Part shown: piece by piece, positions 25,426-38,900 of the stretch
How the letters are laid out: the number at the start of each line of letters is the position of its first letter
Position numbering within the stretch: position 1 is the first letter of the stretch
Assembly: GCF_036588685.1 (NCBI RefSeq)
Contig: NC_086376.1
Location: 26,325,930 to 26,389,929 of the forward strand
Reading direction: 5' to 3'
DNA length: 64,000 bases
From: Mytilus trossulus
Lineage: Eukaryota > Mollusca > Bivalvia > Mytilida > Mytilidae
Program-made: the position numbers and the translations under genes
Notes under the pieces: model-generated
Seen by the model: only the letters and a program-made list of their open reading frames with translations
Told to the model about the DNA's origin: nothing
Databases searched by the model: none

Positions 25426-25544
25426 CACTGTTTGATAGAATTAATACAAATAAGACTAGTATATCATACAAGACAAGAAAGTATTTTAATCACATAAGAA
25501 TCTTTAAATGCTAAGAAAATAAAACGCTATTATAGATTAGTGCT

Positions 25545-25790
25545 GAAATGTATAATATCTCGTTTTTTATATAGATTAGACCGTTGTTTTTCACGTTTGA
25601 ATGGTTTTACACGAGTAATTTTTGGGGCCCTTCATCATGGTTATAGCTTGCTGTGCCGTGTGAGCCAAGTGTCCATGTTGAAGACCGTACTTTGGCATAT
25701 AATGGTTTACTTTTATAAATTGTGGCTCCGGGGAGTCATGGAGAGTTGTCTCATTGGCACTAAAACCACATTGTATATCTATTGAACATT
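25545..25790 (+). repeat. REP-A-related copy, variant subfamily
   Basis: agaccgttgtttttcacgtt, ttggggcccttcatcatgg, gttgaagaccgtact, ttgtctcattggcactaaaa and ccacattgtatatctattg follow REP-A order with the variant end seen at 43445 and 48720. Confidence 0.75.
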
Positions 25791-25799
25791 ACAGATAGA

Positions 25800-28185
25800 A
25801 TTTACATAGTTAAGCCTCGGTCACACCTTAAGGAAAGCCAGTACTGGCTACAGACTGGGTATCATCGGCAATTGATGTTTCACGAGTAAAGTTACTTCTC
25901 TTTCCTTGTGCAAAACCTAAGATACCGATATGCGTGCGAATTAGACGTATGTTTTTGGAAAATACAATTCCCTATATGGGACCTGTAGATAACTGTAGTA
26001 GTTCCATATCATCTCCGGCCTAAATATCATTGTTAAGTTTCGGTTGCTTTATGTTTTCAATGAACTGAATTCTTTTCTTTGTTTCGTCGACGTCCTGACC
26101 CACAACATCAAAGCACGATACATTATTGGTTTTCTTTGTTGTTTTTAGATACATGATATATTTTTTTTCTGAATATCTATACACCATTTAGGATTTTTAT
26201 GGAGCCCAGATAGTTTGAGACAGGTTAATTTCAGTTCAAAATATTATTTTACATAAGAAAAGTCCTTCAAATATTTATGAAAGCAAATACTTTGTCGGTT
26301 TAAAATCTAGTCGACTTTCTAACCAATGTAAATTTTGTTTGTGTTATATATTGTTTAATAATAGGTAGGGACTACTTACTTTTATTAAGACTTAATATAA
26401 ATATTGTTATATCATGATAAGTACCAATATGATAGGAATAAATAAGAGACAATATTTCATCACAACCACAGAGCTTTCGGAAGACAAGAGGTAGGATACA
26501 CAAACTTGGAGTTTGATTAATCGTTTATCTTTAATATCAATTGTAGATTAAACAAATATTCATATTTATAGATTAAAATTAAAAAAATTCGAGAAAAAAC
26601 ATTGTTTATAAATAATGAAACCTGAAACCAACGCATACAACTAAGCTGTCAATAATTTACAGATTCTTCAGAATCTTTTCTATGAACCACAAAAGATTGA
26701 CTGGGAAATAAAACTAGAATAATCTCGTTGGCTATTATGTGCATCTTCTAATATTTATATCTGCATTTTTCCCATTCTGCTTTAAAAACCCATGCATGCC
26801 AAGAAAGGTTTGCACGTTTGTCTCATCTTCGCTAGCCAAGGGTTACGATCCAATCCCGTTCACTTCACGTGAAGAGAACGGGAGTGGATCGTAACCCTCG
26901 GCTAGCGAAGATGCGTTTTGCTATGAGGAATGTATAAGTACGCAGCCTCGTCTCAGTCAATAGCATTGTGTTGGGCACAGTGAGAGTGTCATAATATGAA
27001 CTCCTTGATGCTAATGTCAAGACCGCTTTTTACAGAACAGTAAAATATCGTTCAACAAAATCTGCAGACTAGTGAGGCTTTCTTAAATGTTTTTTTTAAA
27101 ATTGTCCTTAATGATGAACGTGTATATTTGTAGTTAAAGGGTGTGTCCTTTCGCATAATTTAAATATTTGCTTAAATATTTAGTTTTAATTATTCTGCTT
27201 AAAAAGATTAGGAATGTTATGTAATATCATTTACATACATTCATTAATTCAAGGCAAAACGTACAATTACAGTAATTCACACTTTAAATAAATAAACTTA
27301 TAAAATATCTTAACATTCGAGGTCTTTAAATAGAACTTCTGGTTTTAATTGAAACTTTGCCTCTGTAATCCAAAACAATTACAACATGTGTGAAAACAGG
27401 CACAAACATAGGTTTAAAAATCCTCGTTAATTCTTTATGAGATAAAAGGCTATTGAAAAAAGTTTTTTTTTTGCATCTTCAATTGGGAAAGAAACGGTAG
27501 GATCTTTTAAGAATAAATGAACATATTTCTACGTGTTACAATGAATACTAATATGCCATAACTTAAAGGGATCATAATTCAGCCGTAGAAAAATCACAAA
27601 CATCTTGGAAGCTATGATATACAATCACTGAAAAGGTAGGTCTGTCTTATGATATTTTGTAATAAACAGTATACTAGTATAAAACATAAACTTTAGCAAA
27701 ATGTGTTTGATTTCATAAAACTAATATTATAAAAGTTATGAAAAAATATATAGCAAAACATCTATAATAATTAGTAGAACGTAATTTCTATTTTATTTCC
27801 ATAGAGTTATGTAAATTATATAAAACCACAATATAATATTAAAAATATTATCTTAAATGGATTTAAAAAGTTGTGGAGCATATTTTCACTTATAAAGATA
27901 AAGACAACATAATTCTATATACGATCATTTTTCTGAGTGTTTTCTCCTAAAAGGGGGTAACATTTAACTTTATTTTTACCATGAACACAGTATTGATAAA
28001 AAATCGTTCTGAACTCACATTTTCAAATATAGAGCTAAAGTTCCAAAAACGACGTTTTCTCTGATAAATTGATTGTTAAGATTCATTTAAAAAAAAATAA
28101 TGTGTATTCATTACAATTTGATATAAGCCATTGCATAAACAAAGTTTAATCCAGCATATTCGAAATATGGAAATACCTGTATCAG
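25800..28185. other. No gene recognised; contains a 90-bp hairpin
   Basis: It opens with cctcggtcacaccttaagg (25814-25832), a phrase I associate with bivalve repeats. Otherwise it is AT-rich with no supported gene. Confidence 0.45.
26824..26913. repeat. Near-perfect 90-bp hairpin
   Basis: catcttcgctagcc, agggttacgatcca and cccgttc pair with gaacggg, tggatcgtaaccct and ggctagcgaagatg. A central cttcacgtgaag is itself palindromic. GC content is well above the surroundings. Confidence 0.9.
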
Positions 28186-28189
28186 ATAA

Positions 28190-28300
28190 TACAGATCATT
28201 GACATTCGTTTGATGTGTTTGAGGTTTGCTTATGCCATTTGATAAAGAGCTTTCCAATTTTAATTTTCCTTGCAGGTCAAATAAAAGATTTAAAAAAATT
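28190..28300 (+). repeat. REP-C fragment
   Basis: ttcgtttgatgtgtttgagg, tgccatttgataaagagctt and ttccaattttaattttcctt match REP-C but diverge. Confidence 0.6.
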
Positions 28301-28304
28301 AAAA

Positions 28305-29325
28305 TGTGTCTGAGAACCCTAATTTGATGACGGTAAAATGAATTTCCAGAAAGAGAAGTCAATTTCTCACTTGCTTGAAAATCTGGAACTTTTTACATGC
28401 TTGAACTATATTAAAGAATATTGTATACTTAACCCTTGGTCATTCATTTACGTTTATGTTAAACTAATAGTTTAAACTTCTTTTGAATTTTCCAACTTTT
28501 GACCTGTTGTTCCATTAATTAGACATTTAGTTTTATTTAATCATAATATATCACCATAATATTTACTACGTCAGATCACGAAATTGTCTACTTAAAAGAA
28601 ATCTGAAAGTTTTTCTTAAAATTAATTGGTTTGATTATTATACACTTTGTGACAAAAGTTCAAAATTAATAGCCTTAAAATGCTTTGTTTTTCTATCTTT
28701 GAAGATTGGAAATTAACATTGCTATCATATTTATAAATTGCCCCGAAATTAGTTAATAATATGCAAGGCCCAATTGGAATTTAAATGGAAGACCATGGTC
28801 ATATTAAATGTCTATTGGAGAGTTTAATGTTTTAGTAATTATCTTTAGTTACTGTTCGTTTAATAACTCAACACCTGAACGCGACTTTTCTAAGTTACAA
28901 AAATAAATAGAAATGTAAGAAAACAAATCGAAAAATAAGATAAAGGATTAAGAAGGTACATGGACGAGAAGGTACTGTGATTTTGTAAATGGAAATTAAT
29001 TGAAAGGTGATAGAAAAATTACTTTTGTGATGAAGAAATCAGAAGTCAATTAGTGAGTTATTACATATAAAAGTAGGTAGGAATTATATTGGATTTACTA
29101 TATAATTATTTTTCTGACATCTTAGTTGATATCAAAGAAGATATTAATTTCAATTTTTCACACAAGCTATCGTTTGTTAGTATTTATTATCATTTGTAAA
29201 TGTAACGTGCAATATCGATCATTTATTTAATAATAAAAGTTCAGCGAGTTCTACAAAAAAGGCTCTAATGTAAACTGAGCACACATTGAAACACAACGTG
29301 AGTAATGTTGGAGTCAAACATTTAG
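28305..29325. other. No gene recognised
   Basis: AT-rich DNA without supported features. Confidence 0.5.
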
Positions 29326-29374
29326 CTGTAAAGTGAACTAATGATATTCTATGCGTCTTTGGGTTATAAGCTCA

Positions 29375-29685
29375 TTGATGTACACAAGGAGCGGGTTGAC
29401 ACCTTAAAAATAGTTAAACCCCGCCACAGCCCCCAAGTCAGCAACATGTGGATGTTGTTTGGGCTGTATATATCATATTTGTTTCTTAATCATTATTTTG
29501 TACAGTTTTGGATGGTTTTTCGATGTCTCAGTTGCATAACTGACTATATGCAATATGGTCTTATCCCATTGTTGCAGACCATATGGTGACATGTAGTTGT
29601 TAATTTTTTTCTGCACTTTCGTCTCTTGTGAAGAATCATCTCATTTGCAATCATGCAACCTCTTCCTTTTTTATATCTCGCATCT
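29375..29685 (+). repeat. Long diverged REP-A copy
   Basis: It follows the order of 58910-59257: ttaaaccccgccacag, ccccaagtcag, actatatgcaatatggtc, cattgttgcagaccatatgg, tgtagttgttaattt, atcatctcatttgcaatcat. Confidence 0.7.
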
Positions 29686-29689
29686 ACAT

Positions 29690-30435
29690 TTATATTCATA
29701 TCGAATGTCCAAGTCAATTTGACTTTTTTCAGTGATATTCAATTTCAGGTAAACACTATCATTATGAAAGCTTCAATTGCGCGGACGGGTGACTAAACGC
29801 ATGGATGTATATTTAGTTGAGAAACCTGGGAACAGTATATCAACAGGCAATATATATGTTCCTGTTGAAATTAAGTAACACGTTACAGTATTCTTCTTTT
29901 TATGAAGTGTATCATGAAATGCTTTTTAATTAATATAATTTTACAATTGTTGTCTTTCCTTTAACCTCGTCAATTCGTGCTTTGCAATGTTTTGAAATAA
30001 GATTTTCAGAAAATTCTCAGACTTAAATAATGCAAGTATTTGTATATTAAACTATACAATCCTTGAATAATGTAAACCACTGAACAACAATTACGACGCC
30101 ATAGTAGTGAACATACAGACCATTAGAACTGGACAAAATGAAATATCGAATTAGCTATGTTTAAGCAAGTTTCTTTACTCAGTAAATATCATATAAATGG
30201 AGTGTTGCATTTATCTAAGCACCCAGTATATATTATTGTAAGTGGATTATTATTTTTTAATAGAATGTCTTATAAATTTTAATAGAATACCACCAATGCT
30301 TTATATATATCATATATTCATAACCGACCACCAACTAAGATAGCGAGTCAATAATCTCTAATTGGTTAGCCACTGGGAGGAAAATTCAAATGATCATACA
30401 TTTCGATCAGTTCTGCTACTTAGTGGCTTATACAC
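29690..30435. other. No gene recognised
   Basis: AT-rich DNA without supported features. Confidence 0.5.
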
Positions 30436-30439
30436 GTCT

Positions 30440-30830
30440 AAAAGTCTCTAAGATCAATGTTTTGGATATGTTCCTTATGTCGTGAATACTATTCCGTTCC
30501 ATTTTCACGAATGTGACCTACCGAATTAGACTATTTACCGGGTTTGTAATAACATGAGCAACACAACGGGTGCCATGTGTGGAGCAGGATCTGCTTACCC
30601 TTTCGGAGCTCATCATATCACACACACATTTTCGGGTTCGTGTTGCTGAGTCTTTCGTTTTTTATTTTGTGTCTGGTGTACTTTTATTTGTCTGTTTGTC
30701 TCTTTTTGTTGTTTATCCATGGCGTTGTCAGTTTATTTTCGATCTATGAGTTTAAATGTCCCTCTAATATGTTTAGTCCCTCTTTTTTCAGCAAGTCCCT
30801 GTACAAGACACTACTTTTTTTTATATATCG
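30440..30830 (+). repeat. REP-D retroelement tail
   Basis: It begins in the last codons behind the YGISVS-type C terminus (ttttggatatgttccttatg). It continues through tgacctaccgaattagacta, gtgtggagcaggatctgctt, gggttcgtgttgctgagtct and ccatggcgttgtcagttta, matching 43990-44290. Confidence 0.8.
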
Positions 30831-30834
30831 CCTG

Positions 30835-33485
30835 GTAAGCATCAGTATACAAACTTTTTGAAACTGCAATTTAAATAGATTTTAGTGTGAACATTTATCA
30901 CCTAACTGTAGCAAGAATTTGTATAGTTACCATACAAATCCTTGAATGTAGGAAAGATGTAAAAATGTAGAAAATAAACATGGGAAACCAATCAATCAAT
31001 CTGGTAAAGTAATATCACACAGAATATTAAACTAATTATATTTTCAATATTACAAAATACTAAATTCTTAATAGCCTGTTGGGACGACCCCGTGAATATT
31101 CAGTATGTAAAGAGACAGTTATGTGAGACGAACCACTTATGAATTAAACTGGACATCTATTATAAGAAGCTGGGCGTATTAAGATAGCCTCTCAATATGG
31201 CTTTTTTTTAATAAACTACTTGAATGTTTGTTTATCTTGTTCGGTGTGTTTAAACTAAATGATTTTATTGCCTACGTAAAATATTTTTGAAGAATTGTGG
31301 AAATTTGATAAAATGAAATCTCCCGGACTGTCTTTATCTTGATCCAGTTGTGACAGTAATTCTTTACTTTCTATATAGTTGAAACATATAGCATACACCA
31401 ATTTCTGAAATATTAAAGAACAATGATAGTGTCCTACAGAAAAACAATCCCTGTAAAATATTGTGAAAAATCGATAATTCTAAATAAACACAGGTCAGCC
31501 TATTGTCAATAATATTAAATGTCTTGTTCAATATCTCCCACCAACGTTTTAAATGTATTTTGTCGTCATATCTATTTTTCTAATATAAATTGCTTTTTAA
31601 TATGCAACCTTTTCTTTTGCTGATTGTCAGTACAGCTCCCGATATACACTGAAAAGATTCAATTATTATGAATATATATCTAATGGTTCATATCCTGAAC
31701 AAAATATTCAAACTGTTTATTTGATATTTAATTTTCTCTTTTTCTGCAGGAAATGGAATAGTTTTGCTATTATGCAATATTGAGATACTACTTGATGATC
31801 TCTGAGGCGACCAACCATCCATTACAATGAGCTATTTTAAACAAATGATCAATAAGGTACGCATATTATCTAATAAACAAATGATCAATAAGGTACGCAT
31901 ATTATCTAATCAAACATTAGTTTTAAATGGTCAAAAATTTACTTTATGGAATTCTGTAATTGAATCTTTTTTTTACAGGAATTTACACCCAGGGTTATTA
32001 AAATAATGTGATATTCGATTAACATCCCTAGTTGTGTAATAAATAAATATGATGATACTGTACATTTTGCCATCGTTTTAATTTTCAAAAGCAAAATTTG
32101 TTTTCTCCAACAAGCCATGACCGGCATGGGCAGCCTTTCAACTGTTCCACTAAAAAAATCACTCAACACCGAAACTGACCTTATTTTCAAAGCATTTGGT
32201 ATGTCGAATTATATTTGTGTTCAACATTTAAACAAACCTTACTATAAAGGAAACTTGTACGTGTTAAACGATCATTATCAATTAACATAATCTAAATAAT
32301 ATCTGAACTTTAGAATAATGAATCGTTGGAACGAATCCATTTGAATTGTTATGGATCTTTTTTTCGACTTCTTCAAAAAACTTGTAGACCTTATTTTGTA
32401 AATGTATTTCCAACTGTGAATGTTGAGACCTCGGTAAAGAGACGAATGGCTGAAACCGGAAAGCAAGACCGTTTCACCGTGACTTGTTTATTCTTTCTTA
32501 AAGATGCGTTTCATTCGAATAATGTCATTGTCTAGTACTTAAAAAGTAATATAAAATATCTAATGGAATCATCTTTAATTTAATTATAAATAACTGTTAT
32601 TTGTAGTGCTTTTGAATTTTTTATTAAAGAAATTAAAGTGCATTACGGCAAGATCCATTCAGCACAGCGTGTCGATGTCCTAATATAGAAAAAATAGCGG
32701 GAATGCATTCAGCAGTCTTGTTCACGACAACAAAAGGACAACTCGATACATTTTAAATAACAGCTATGCTTGTAATTGATTTTTTATTTGATTTTCTTGG
32801 ATAAGGTTATTTTAAAGTGAAAACAAGTCCATCTACGTCGTAAGTTTAATGGATGATGTATAAAAATCGAAATTCACGTTCAGAATGCTAGATGTCCTAA
32901 ATATTAAACGTTTTCCACACACACACAAAATGTTATGAGTGCTCGACTGTGGAAAATTTCCTTTGACATGAAACAAAATTTTAAAAAATCAACTTTTTCG
33001 TACAAATTGCAATAGAATTAAAATTATAAACCATCATGACTATTCCATATTATAAAAAATCTTTTTTATTTCAAGACATATCAGACTTATATTTTCTTAC
33101 TATTTGTTTTTTCGATACCATAACAACAGCAGTATAAGTTTCCATCTACTTATTAATTTTTCATTCGACTAAAGAAGTATTTTCATGTATTATATATACA
33201 AGCTGGTCACAGTATGCATATTTGTTTGTAAGATTCTTTAACGAAAGACAAAAGTGTGTCCACATTTGAATATAATTAATAATAAATGTTTAGCTATCAG
33301 GAACATGAAACCCCCAGCAATTATGACTTTTTATCCGGTAAGTGATTTAACGAAACCATTTAAGGATAAAAAATTAGATTTCTGTAAATTGCAAATATAA
33401 AACACTATAAATTAATGGAAATAAAAACTCTTAAACTTACACAAAAAGGAGATCTCAATAGTACACAACTTTTAAAGAGGTCAGT
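30835..33485. other. No gene recognised
   Basis: AT-rich DNA. Only the 36-bp duplication at 31839 is structured. Confidence 0.5.
31839..31910. repeat. Perfect 36-bp tandem duplication
   Basis: aaacaaatgatcaataaggt followed by acgcatattatctaat occurs at 31839 and again at 31875 without change. Confidence 0.95.
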
Positions 33486-33489
33486 TTTT

Positions 33490-33725
33490 ATTTGTAAAAA
33501 TGAGAAAGATTTGGTATGATTGCGAATGAGAAAACTCAGAAACCAACTGACGTGGAAGGAAACAACTATAGGTTAATGTACGACCTTCATCAATGAGCAT
33601 TATTTTTTTATATTTATAATTAGTGACTCTAGGCTGGACTGAGAGCAATAAAAAGCGTTATATTGAGAGTATTTTGAAGCACTGACTGTCCCTTTGGTAT
33701 CTTTCGTCCCTCTTTTGATCCCAGC
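33490..33725. repeat. REP-A tail (minus) next to a REP-D end fragment
   Basis: 33490-33605 reads as minus REP-A (gatttggtatgattgcgaat, caactataggttaatgtacg, accttcatcaatgagcatt). 33685-33725 (ctgtccctttggtatctttc, gtccctctttt) is the far 3' end of REP-D. Confidence 0.65.
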
Positions 33726-33729
33726 AATA

Positions 33730-34395
33730 CAACAATACACGGAGAGTAGTTTTAGACATTTTGAAAAGTATAGTTCTATGATAAGGACAATTCGAAGCGT
33801 CATCTTATTTTAACAGCAACTGTAAACACGATGTTCAATTCGTTTTAAAGAACCGTTTTACGCAAGATATTGTTAGCAATTAAAAGCAAAATTTTGATAA
33901 CCGTTTAATGCACTATTCCAGCAGCTCAAAAGAAATTCAGAGCATTATAGTAGGCGGAATAAAAGGAATTATTTTACGAATGATTGCTGCTCAGTTAAAC
34001 TCAAATAGATACATTTGCACATAGGACGTTTTTCAAATAGACAATGTTCCGTAACATAAAATGGTCCCTGTTTGTGTCATGGCAATTAAAATATTTGATA
34101 AAACCAGGACGTTTGACGGGGCAAACAAGTCTCTGAATTATTAAATAAAATGTACATAGATATATGAATGTTAAAGTGTTTGTATGTTTCAAACATCAAA
34201 TATTTCTAAATATTTACCTTGGGTGTTCCTTTGAGTCAAAATGTTTAAAAACAAGTGATAATATAGAAGTTGTTTGGTGTTTGGTGAAATGCTTATTGCT
34301 TTGCATTTTTTATTTTTTTTAAAAGTTGATTTAAATTCAAAGCTCTTTTTTATGCAATTTTCACGAACTATACTATCTTTAGTCCCATTTAATGA
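33730..34395. other. No gene recognised
   Basis: AT-rich DNA without supported features. Confidence 0.5.
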
Positions 34396-34399
34396 CTTA

Positions 34400-34625
34400 T
34401 GTTAAATCCATGCGACTGTCATACAAGTGAGAGGTTAAGCTAGCTATAAAACCAGGTTGAATCAATCATTTTCTAAATGAGAAAAATCCTGTTCCAAGTC
34501 AGGAATATGACAGTTGTTATCCATTCGTGTTATGTGTTTGAGCTTTTGATTTTACCATTTGATTAGGTACTTTCCGTTTTGAATTTTACACGGAGTTCAC
34601 TATTTTTGTGATTTTACTTTTTTTG
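34400..34625 (+). repeat. REP-C copy
   Basis: atgcgactgtcatacaagtg, gctagctataaaaccaggtt, tccaagtcaggaatatgaca, ttgagcttttgattttacca and the constant end tttgtgattttacttttt. Confidence 0.85.
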
Positions 34626-34629
34626 CACA

Positions 34630-35800
34630 TCACGATAACAATTGAAGTGATAAGTACATTAGTACTACTCGTTGACGATTCCATGAACTACGAAAGAATA
34701 AAACGAATTCAACAGACAGAATATGCACCGTAGCCTTGTTGAACTTGGGTATTCCATAAGGGTTAACAAGCCATAAAGGAATCCTTTCACTATGGGGGCA
34801 ATTCATAAATTCCTCCGATAAGGAAAAAAACAACATTTGAAGTCATAGTTAAGAATCTTTGGTTAGAAGCTTCCGTGTAATTAGCAAGTCACTATCAAGG
34901 AGGTCTGACAAAAAGCTCATGATTTAAACTGTCATAGCTATGTTGGGTATCTATTTCAAGGTGTAGTTTGCTTTGTCCATGCAGTACATGTATTGTGAAT
35001 TCACATATGGATGCGAAAACAATGTTATATAGTTAATTGAACGACGTCATCAAAAGTTATCATTTTACATTCTTCGGTTTGTTGAAATCTAATTTGCTTT
35101 TATCTACGCAAAGTGAAAAGATATTTGAGTACAGTGAAAAAGACTTAAGCCCATTTTACAGTGGTATTCTAAATTTCAATACTTGAGGATTTAAAAAACC
35201 TTTATGATCATTTGGACTTTTTGACGCAGTTTTACAATTATGTAAACATAAAGATCCTGTAATAAATAGCTAAAAAGACATAGCCAACTATTCTTTTGTC
35301 AGTCAGTAGTTTATGATTACCTTCACAATGATTGTATGCAAACATATTAATATTAATAGCTCTTGACTCTGTCAAATATATGTTTGCTTGCTCGAAAAGT
35401 GTACAGAACATCAAACTTTTATCTTTCGTGCATACTTTCAATTAATAAACTTCAGTTGACAGCCATTCATTTGACTATAGTGTTTGTTATACTTGTTCAT
35501 TGTTGCTACCTATTCACATGGAAGTCTATAAGATTATGTCTGTTGGCTTTGTCATTATTGGAACGGATGCAGTTGCTATGTAGACATCTTGAATGGTTGT
35601 TTCAAAGATTAATCTTTCATCCTTGTCTGTAAATCTATTTCCTGCGACTCGACGATCGGATTTGTTGAGATAATTGTGGAATTTAAATTAAATCACATAG
35701 GAAAAGTTTGTTTGCATTTCGTAGTTCACACATTGTGAACAAATAGCAGAATTGTGTGATTTGAAATCGCGTTACAAACAAGAATAAATTTAATCAGTTT
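34630..35800. other. Possible promoter region of the unknown gene; nothing certain
   Basis: This is the 1.2 kb before the candidate first exon at 35835. No promoter motif could be defended. Confidence 0.35.
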
Positions 35801-35834
35801 AGTGTAAGGTATTCAAAGAGGAATAGTTTTTGAA

Positions 35835-35909
35835 ATGAGACTTAAGCCATTACAACTGCGGACTGAGGATGAACAATTTTCACGATATATTAGGACGGAG
35901 TATAACAAG
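35835..35909 (+). CDS. Candidate first coding exon (25 codons) of the unknown gene
   Basis: ATG at 35835 follows an in-frame TAA at 35805 and has a purine at -3. The peptide opens MRLKPLQLRTEDEQF and ends IRTEYNK at a GT donor (35910). The base composition is more balanced than the flanks. It joins in phase 0 to the exon at 44367. No transcript evidence is available. Confidence 0.5.
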
Positions 35910-38900
35910 GTATTGTTTTTTTCTAAATTTTAACAGTAAATAAATTTGAAAATAATTTCATACAAAATCAATTTTATATGATTTTCTATATGATTTTAAT
36001 GTTAATCGAACACTTATCATTTATTTGTATGATATGATACTATTTCTACCAAAAAAGTTATCAACACATCACACAAACGTATAATAACCGAATTTTGATA
36101 CACAATCAAAGAGAATAAACTTTTCATCGATTCCATATTTTAAGACGATTAATATTCGAGCAATAATATCAAATTTTGTGAACCGTAAAATGATTTTATT
36201 TTAAAATTAAGTTTGACTTCCAAAAGAACTGACCATTTTAACTCCGAAAAGTTTATTGCATATACAATTTTAAATTACACACATTCCTAATTCTTTCAAA
36301 AATGAAGCCACACGTGTCCTCCAAACCGTGTTTCGACAATAACATTTTAATATCCCTTAAGTCTGTTGCTAAACTGGATTCTCTGTAGTCTGTTGGAAAA
36401 GTGGCTTCTTTATAGTGTGTTTGTAAAGAGGTTTCTCATAAGTCTGTTTGTTAATTAAGTGGTTTCTTTATAATGTGTTTACGGTTTGCGGTTAAGCGGT
36501 CTCAATTTTACAACTTAACATAGTTGGAGTTTAGTTCTTGGATGAAGTGCTGTTGTTGGGTTGTATTTTACGGAAGCGTATTAGGGACATAGAAAAATAA
36601 AATTGGCAGTGAACATTTTTTTTTCATAGTCGAAATTTTGACTTTTCAAATCTCGAAATTTTGACTTTAACTTGAAATTTTGACTTTTCAAATCCCGAAA
36701 TTTTGACTTTAACTTGAAATTTTGACTTTCTAAAATCTTGAAATTTCGACTTTTCAAAAAGTCGAAATTTTGATTTTTTTAAAACTCGAAATTTCAACTT
36801 ATAAAAAGTCAAAATTTCCACTTTAAACTCGGAATTTCGACTTTTTAAAAACTCGAAATTTCGACCTATTTTAAACTCGAAATTTCGACTTATTTAAGAC
36901 TCGAAATTTCAACTTATTTTAAACTCAGAACTTCGACCTTTTTAAAACTCGAAATTTCGACTAATTCTAAAATCGAAATTTCAACTTATTTTAAACTCAA
37001 AATTTCGACTTTGTTTTTAAATCGAAATAGCGACTTTGATCTTAAAATTTCGACTGTTGAAATCTCGAAATTTTTACTTTTTCTAAGTACTTTTAAAACT
37101 TTAATGTTAGTATTCAAACAGGTATTACAATTTCAGAAGGAGTAGACAAGGACGCAAATTATTAAAGCGTCATTTACTTATTTTGGCAATTTATATTCAG
37201 AAACTGGTTTTGTTCTTAAATTAAGATATGGATTAGCATTAATATTAAAGAAACCATTCGTAAAGAACATGCATGTTGACAGAATCCCCCCCCCCCCCCC
37301 CAATATTCCATGTTTTAGTTTCCACGACACTGTCATAGGATCGTCAGATCTGAGGACATTTAGCATCACAGTTGCAAAGGCCTGTTTGGTATACCAAAAG
37401 CAAGTCACTGACTTTGCCATGTTTAAACAATGGTAAATCAAGTAGCAAAAAAATGCCATGCATATTCAGAACGACCAATGAGCTGCCCCAGTTTTCTAGT
37501 TTTGGAAGTTTGCATTCTTATAACCCAAATATTAACCCTTGTCTTTATATACCAAACTGTTGAATAAAAGTATGTCGTAATATAGGTGTGTCGGAATAGC
37601 GGGGTTACTTGATACACATATCTGAAGTCCAGACTTGAAATATGTATTTGAACGTGAAACATAATTTATTTATTCTTTGGCAAGAACAAGATTTTCTATC
37701 TAAAATAACCTCTTTAAAATGGTTTAGATAATTAAAATATGCTTATTAATCTTTTGTGGATAGTTGTCTTATTGGCAATCATACCACATCTTCTTTTTTT
37801 TATTATGAAGTTTGTGATGTAAATGGCTCTCCGCCTCGTTGATATAAATGACTGTGAATGTGGTAATCGCAAACGTATAAATACTGAGGAAAAGTCGAAA
37901 TTTTAAGTTTTAAAAAAGTCGAAATTTTGAGTTCAAAAGAAGTCGAAATTTCGAGTTTAGAAAAAGTCGAAATTTCGAGTTTAGAAAAAGTCGAAATTTC
38001 GAGTTTAGAAAAATCGAAATATTCAGTTTAAAAGAAGTCGAAATTTCAAGATTTTAGAAAGTTAAAATTTTAAGATAAGAAAAGTTAAAATTTCGAGTTA
38101 AAGTCGAAATTTTGAGATTTGAAATGTCAAATATTCGACTTTGAAAAAAAAGTTCACTGACAATTTTATTTTTTCTATGTCCCTAATACGCTTCCGTAGT
38201 ATTTTATTGTGATCAGTGAGTAAACTATTGTCACTGTAGTCATAAAGGTAGGTTAAGTGGTTTCGCTGTATCAATTTCTGTTGTACGTTTGATGAAGAAT
38301 TTTTACTGTAGACTGTACGGGGCGCCGAATGGGACTCTTGTGGTTTTGTACTCAAAATTCAATTTTGTACGGACAAAAGTGACTTTTGTTCAACAAAAAT
38401 GAGTTCAGTTTAACAAAATTTGTATCATACTACAAATTTAAAATTTTGTCATACAAAATTATCTATCAGCGGACAAAAGCCACTTTTGTCATGACAAAAT
38501 TCATTTTTGCTCCACAGACTTGACTTTTGTTACCTAATTTGAAAATTGGGCGACAAAAATCAATTTTGTATTCAAATTAGTTTAGTTTGGTTTCTGTGAA
38601 CTAATTTGCATACAAAATCGACTTTTGTTACACAAAATTGACAAAATTGACCAATGTGATCAACAAAATTGACAAAATTGACCTTTGTGAGACAAAATTG
38701 ACCAATGTGAGACAAAACTGACTTTTGTCGCAACAAAATTGACAAAATTGAATTTTGTCTTAACAAAATTGACAAAATTGACATTTGTGAGACAAAATTG
38801 ACCAATGTGATCAACAAAATTGACTTTTGTGAGACAAAATTGACCAATGTGAGACAAAACTGACTTTTGTCTCAACAAAATTGAATTTTGTATCAACAAA

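Noticed and set aside
30577..30861. 94-codon hydrophobic frame
   Set aside because: It lies in the 3' UTR of REP-D; the hydrophobicity comes from T-rich sequence.
33301..33339. Mini-exon between an AG at 33300 and GTAAGT at about 33340, reading MKPPAIMTFYP
   Set aside because: Too short, no partner exon and a weak acceptor.
36624..36821. 65-codon KSKFQ-type frame
   Set aside because: A by-product of the TCGAAATTTCGA tandem repeat.
37178..37459. 93-codon minus-strand frame in the centre of fold-back element 1
   Set aside because: It runs through the C-run as polyglycine, has no recognisable domain and is probably spacer.
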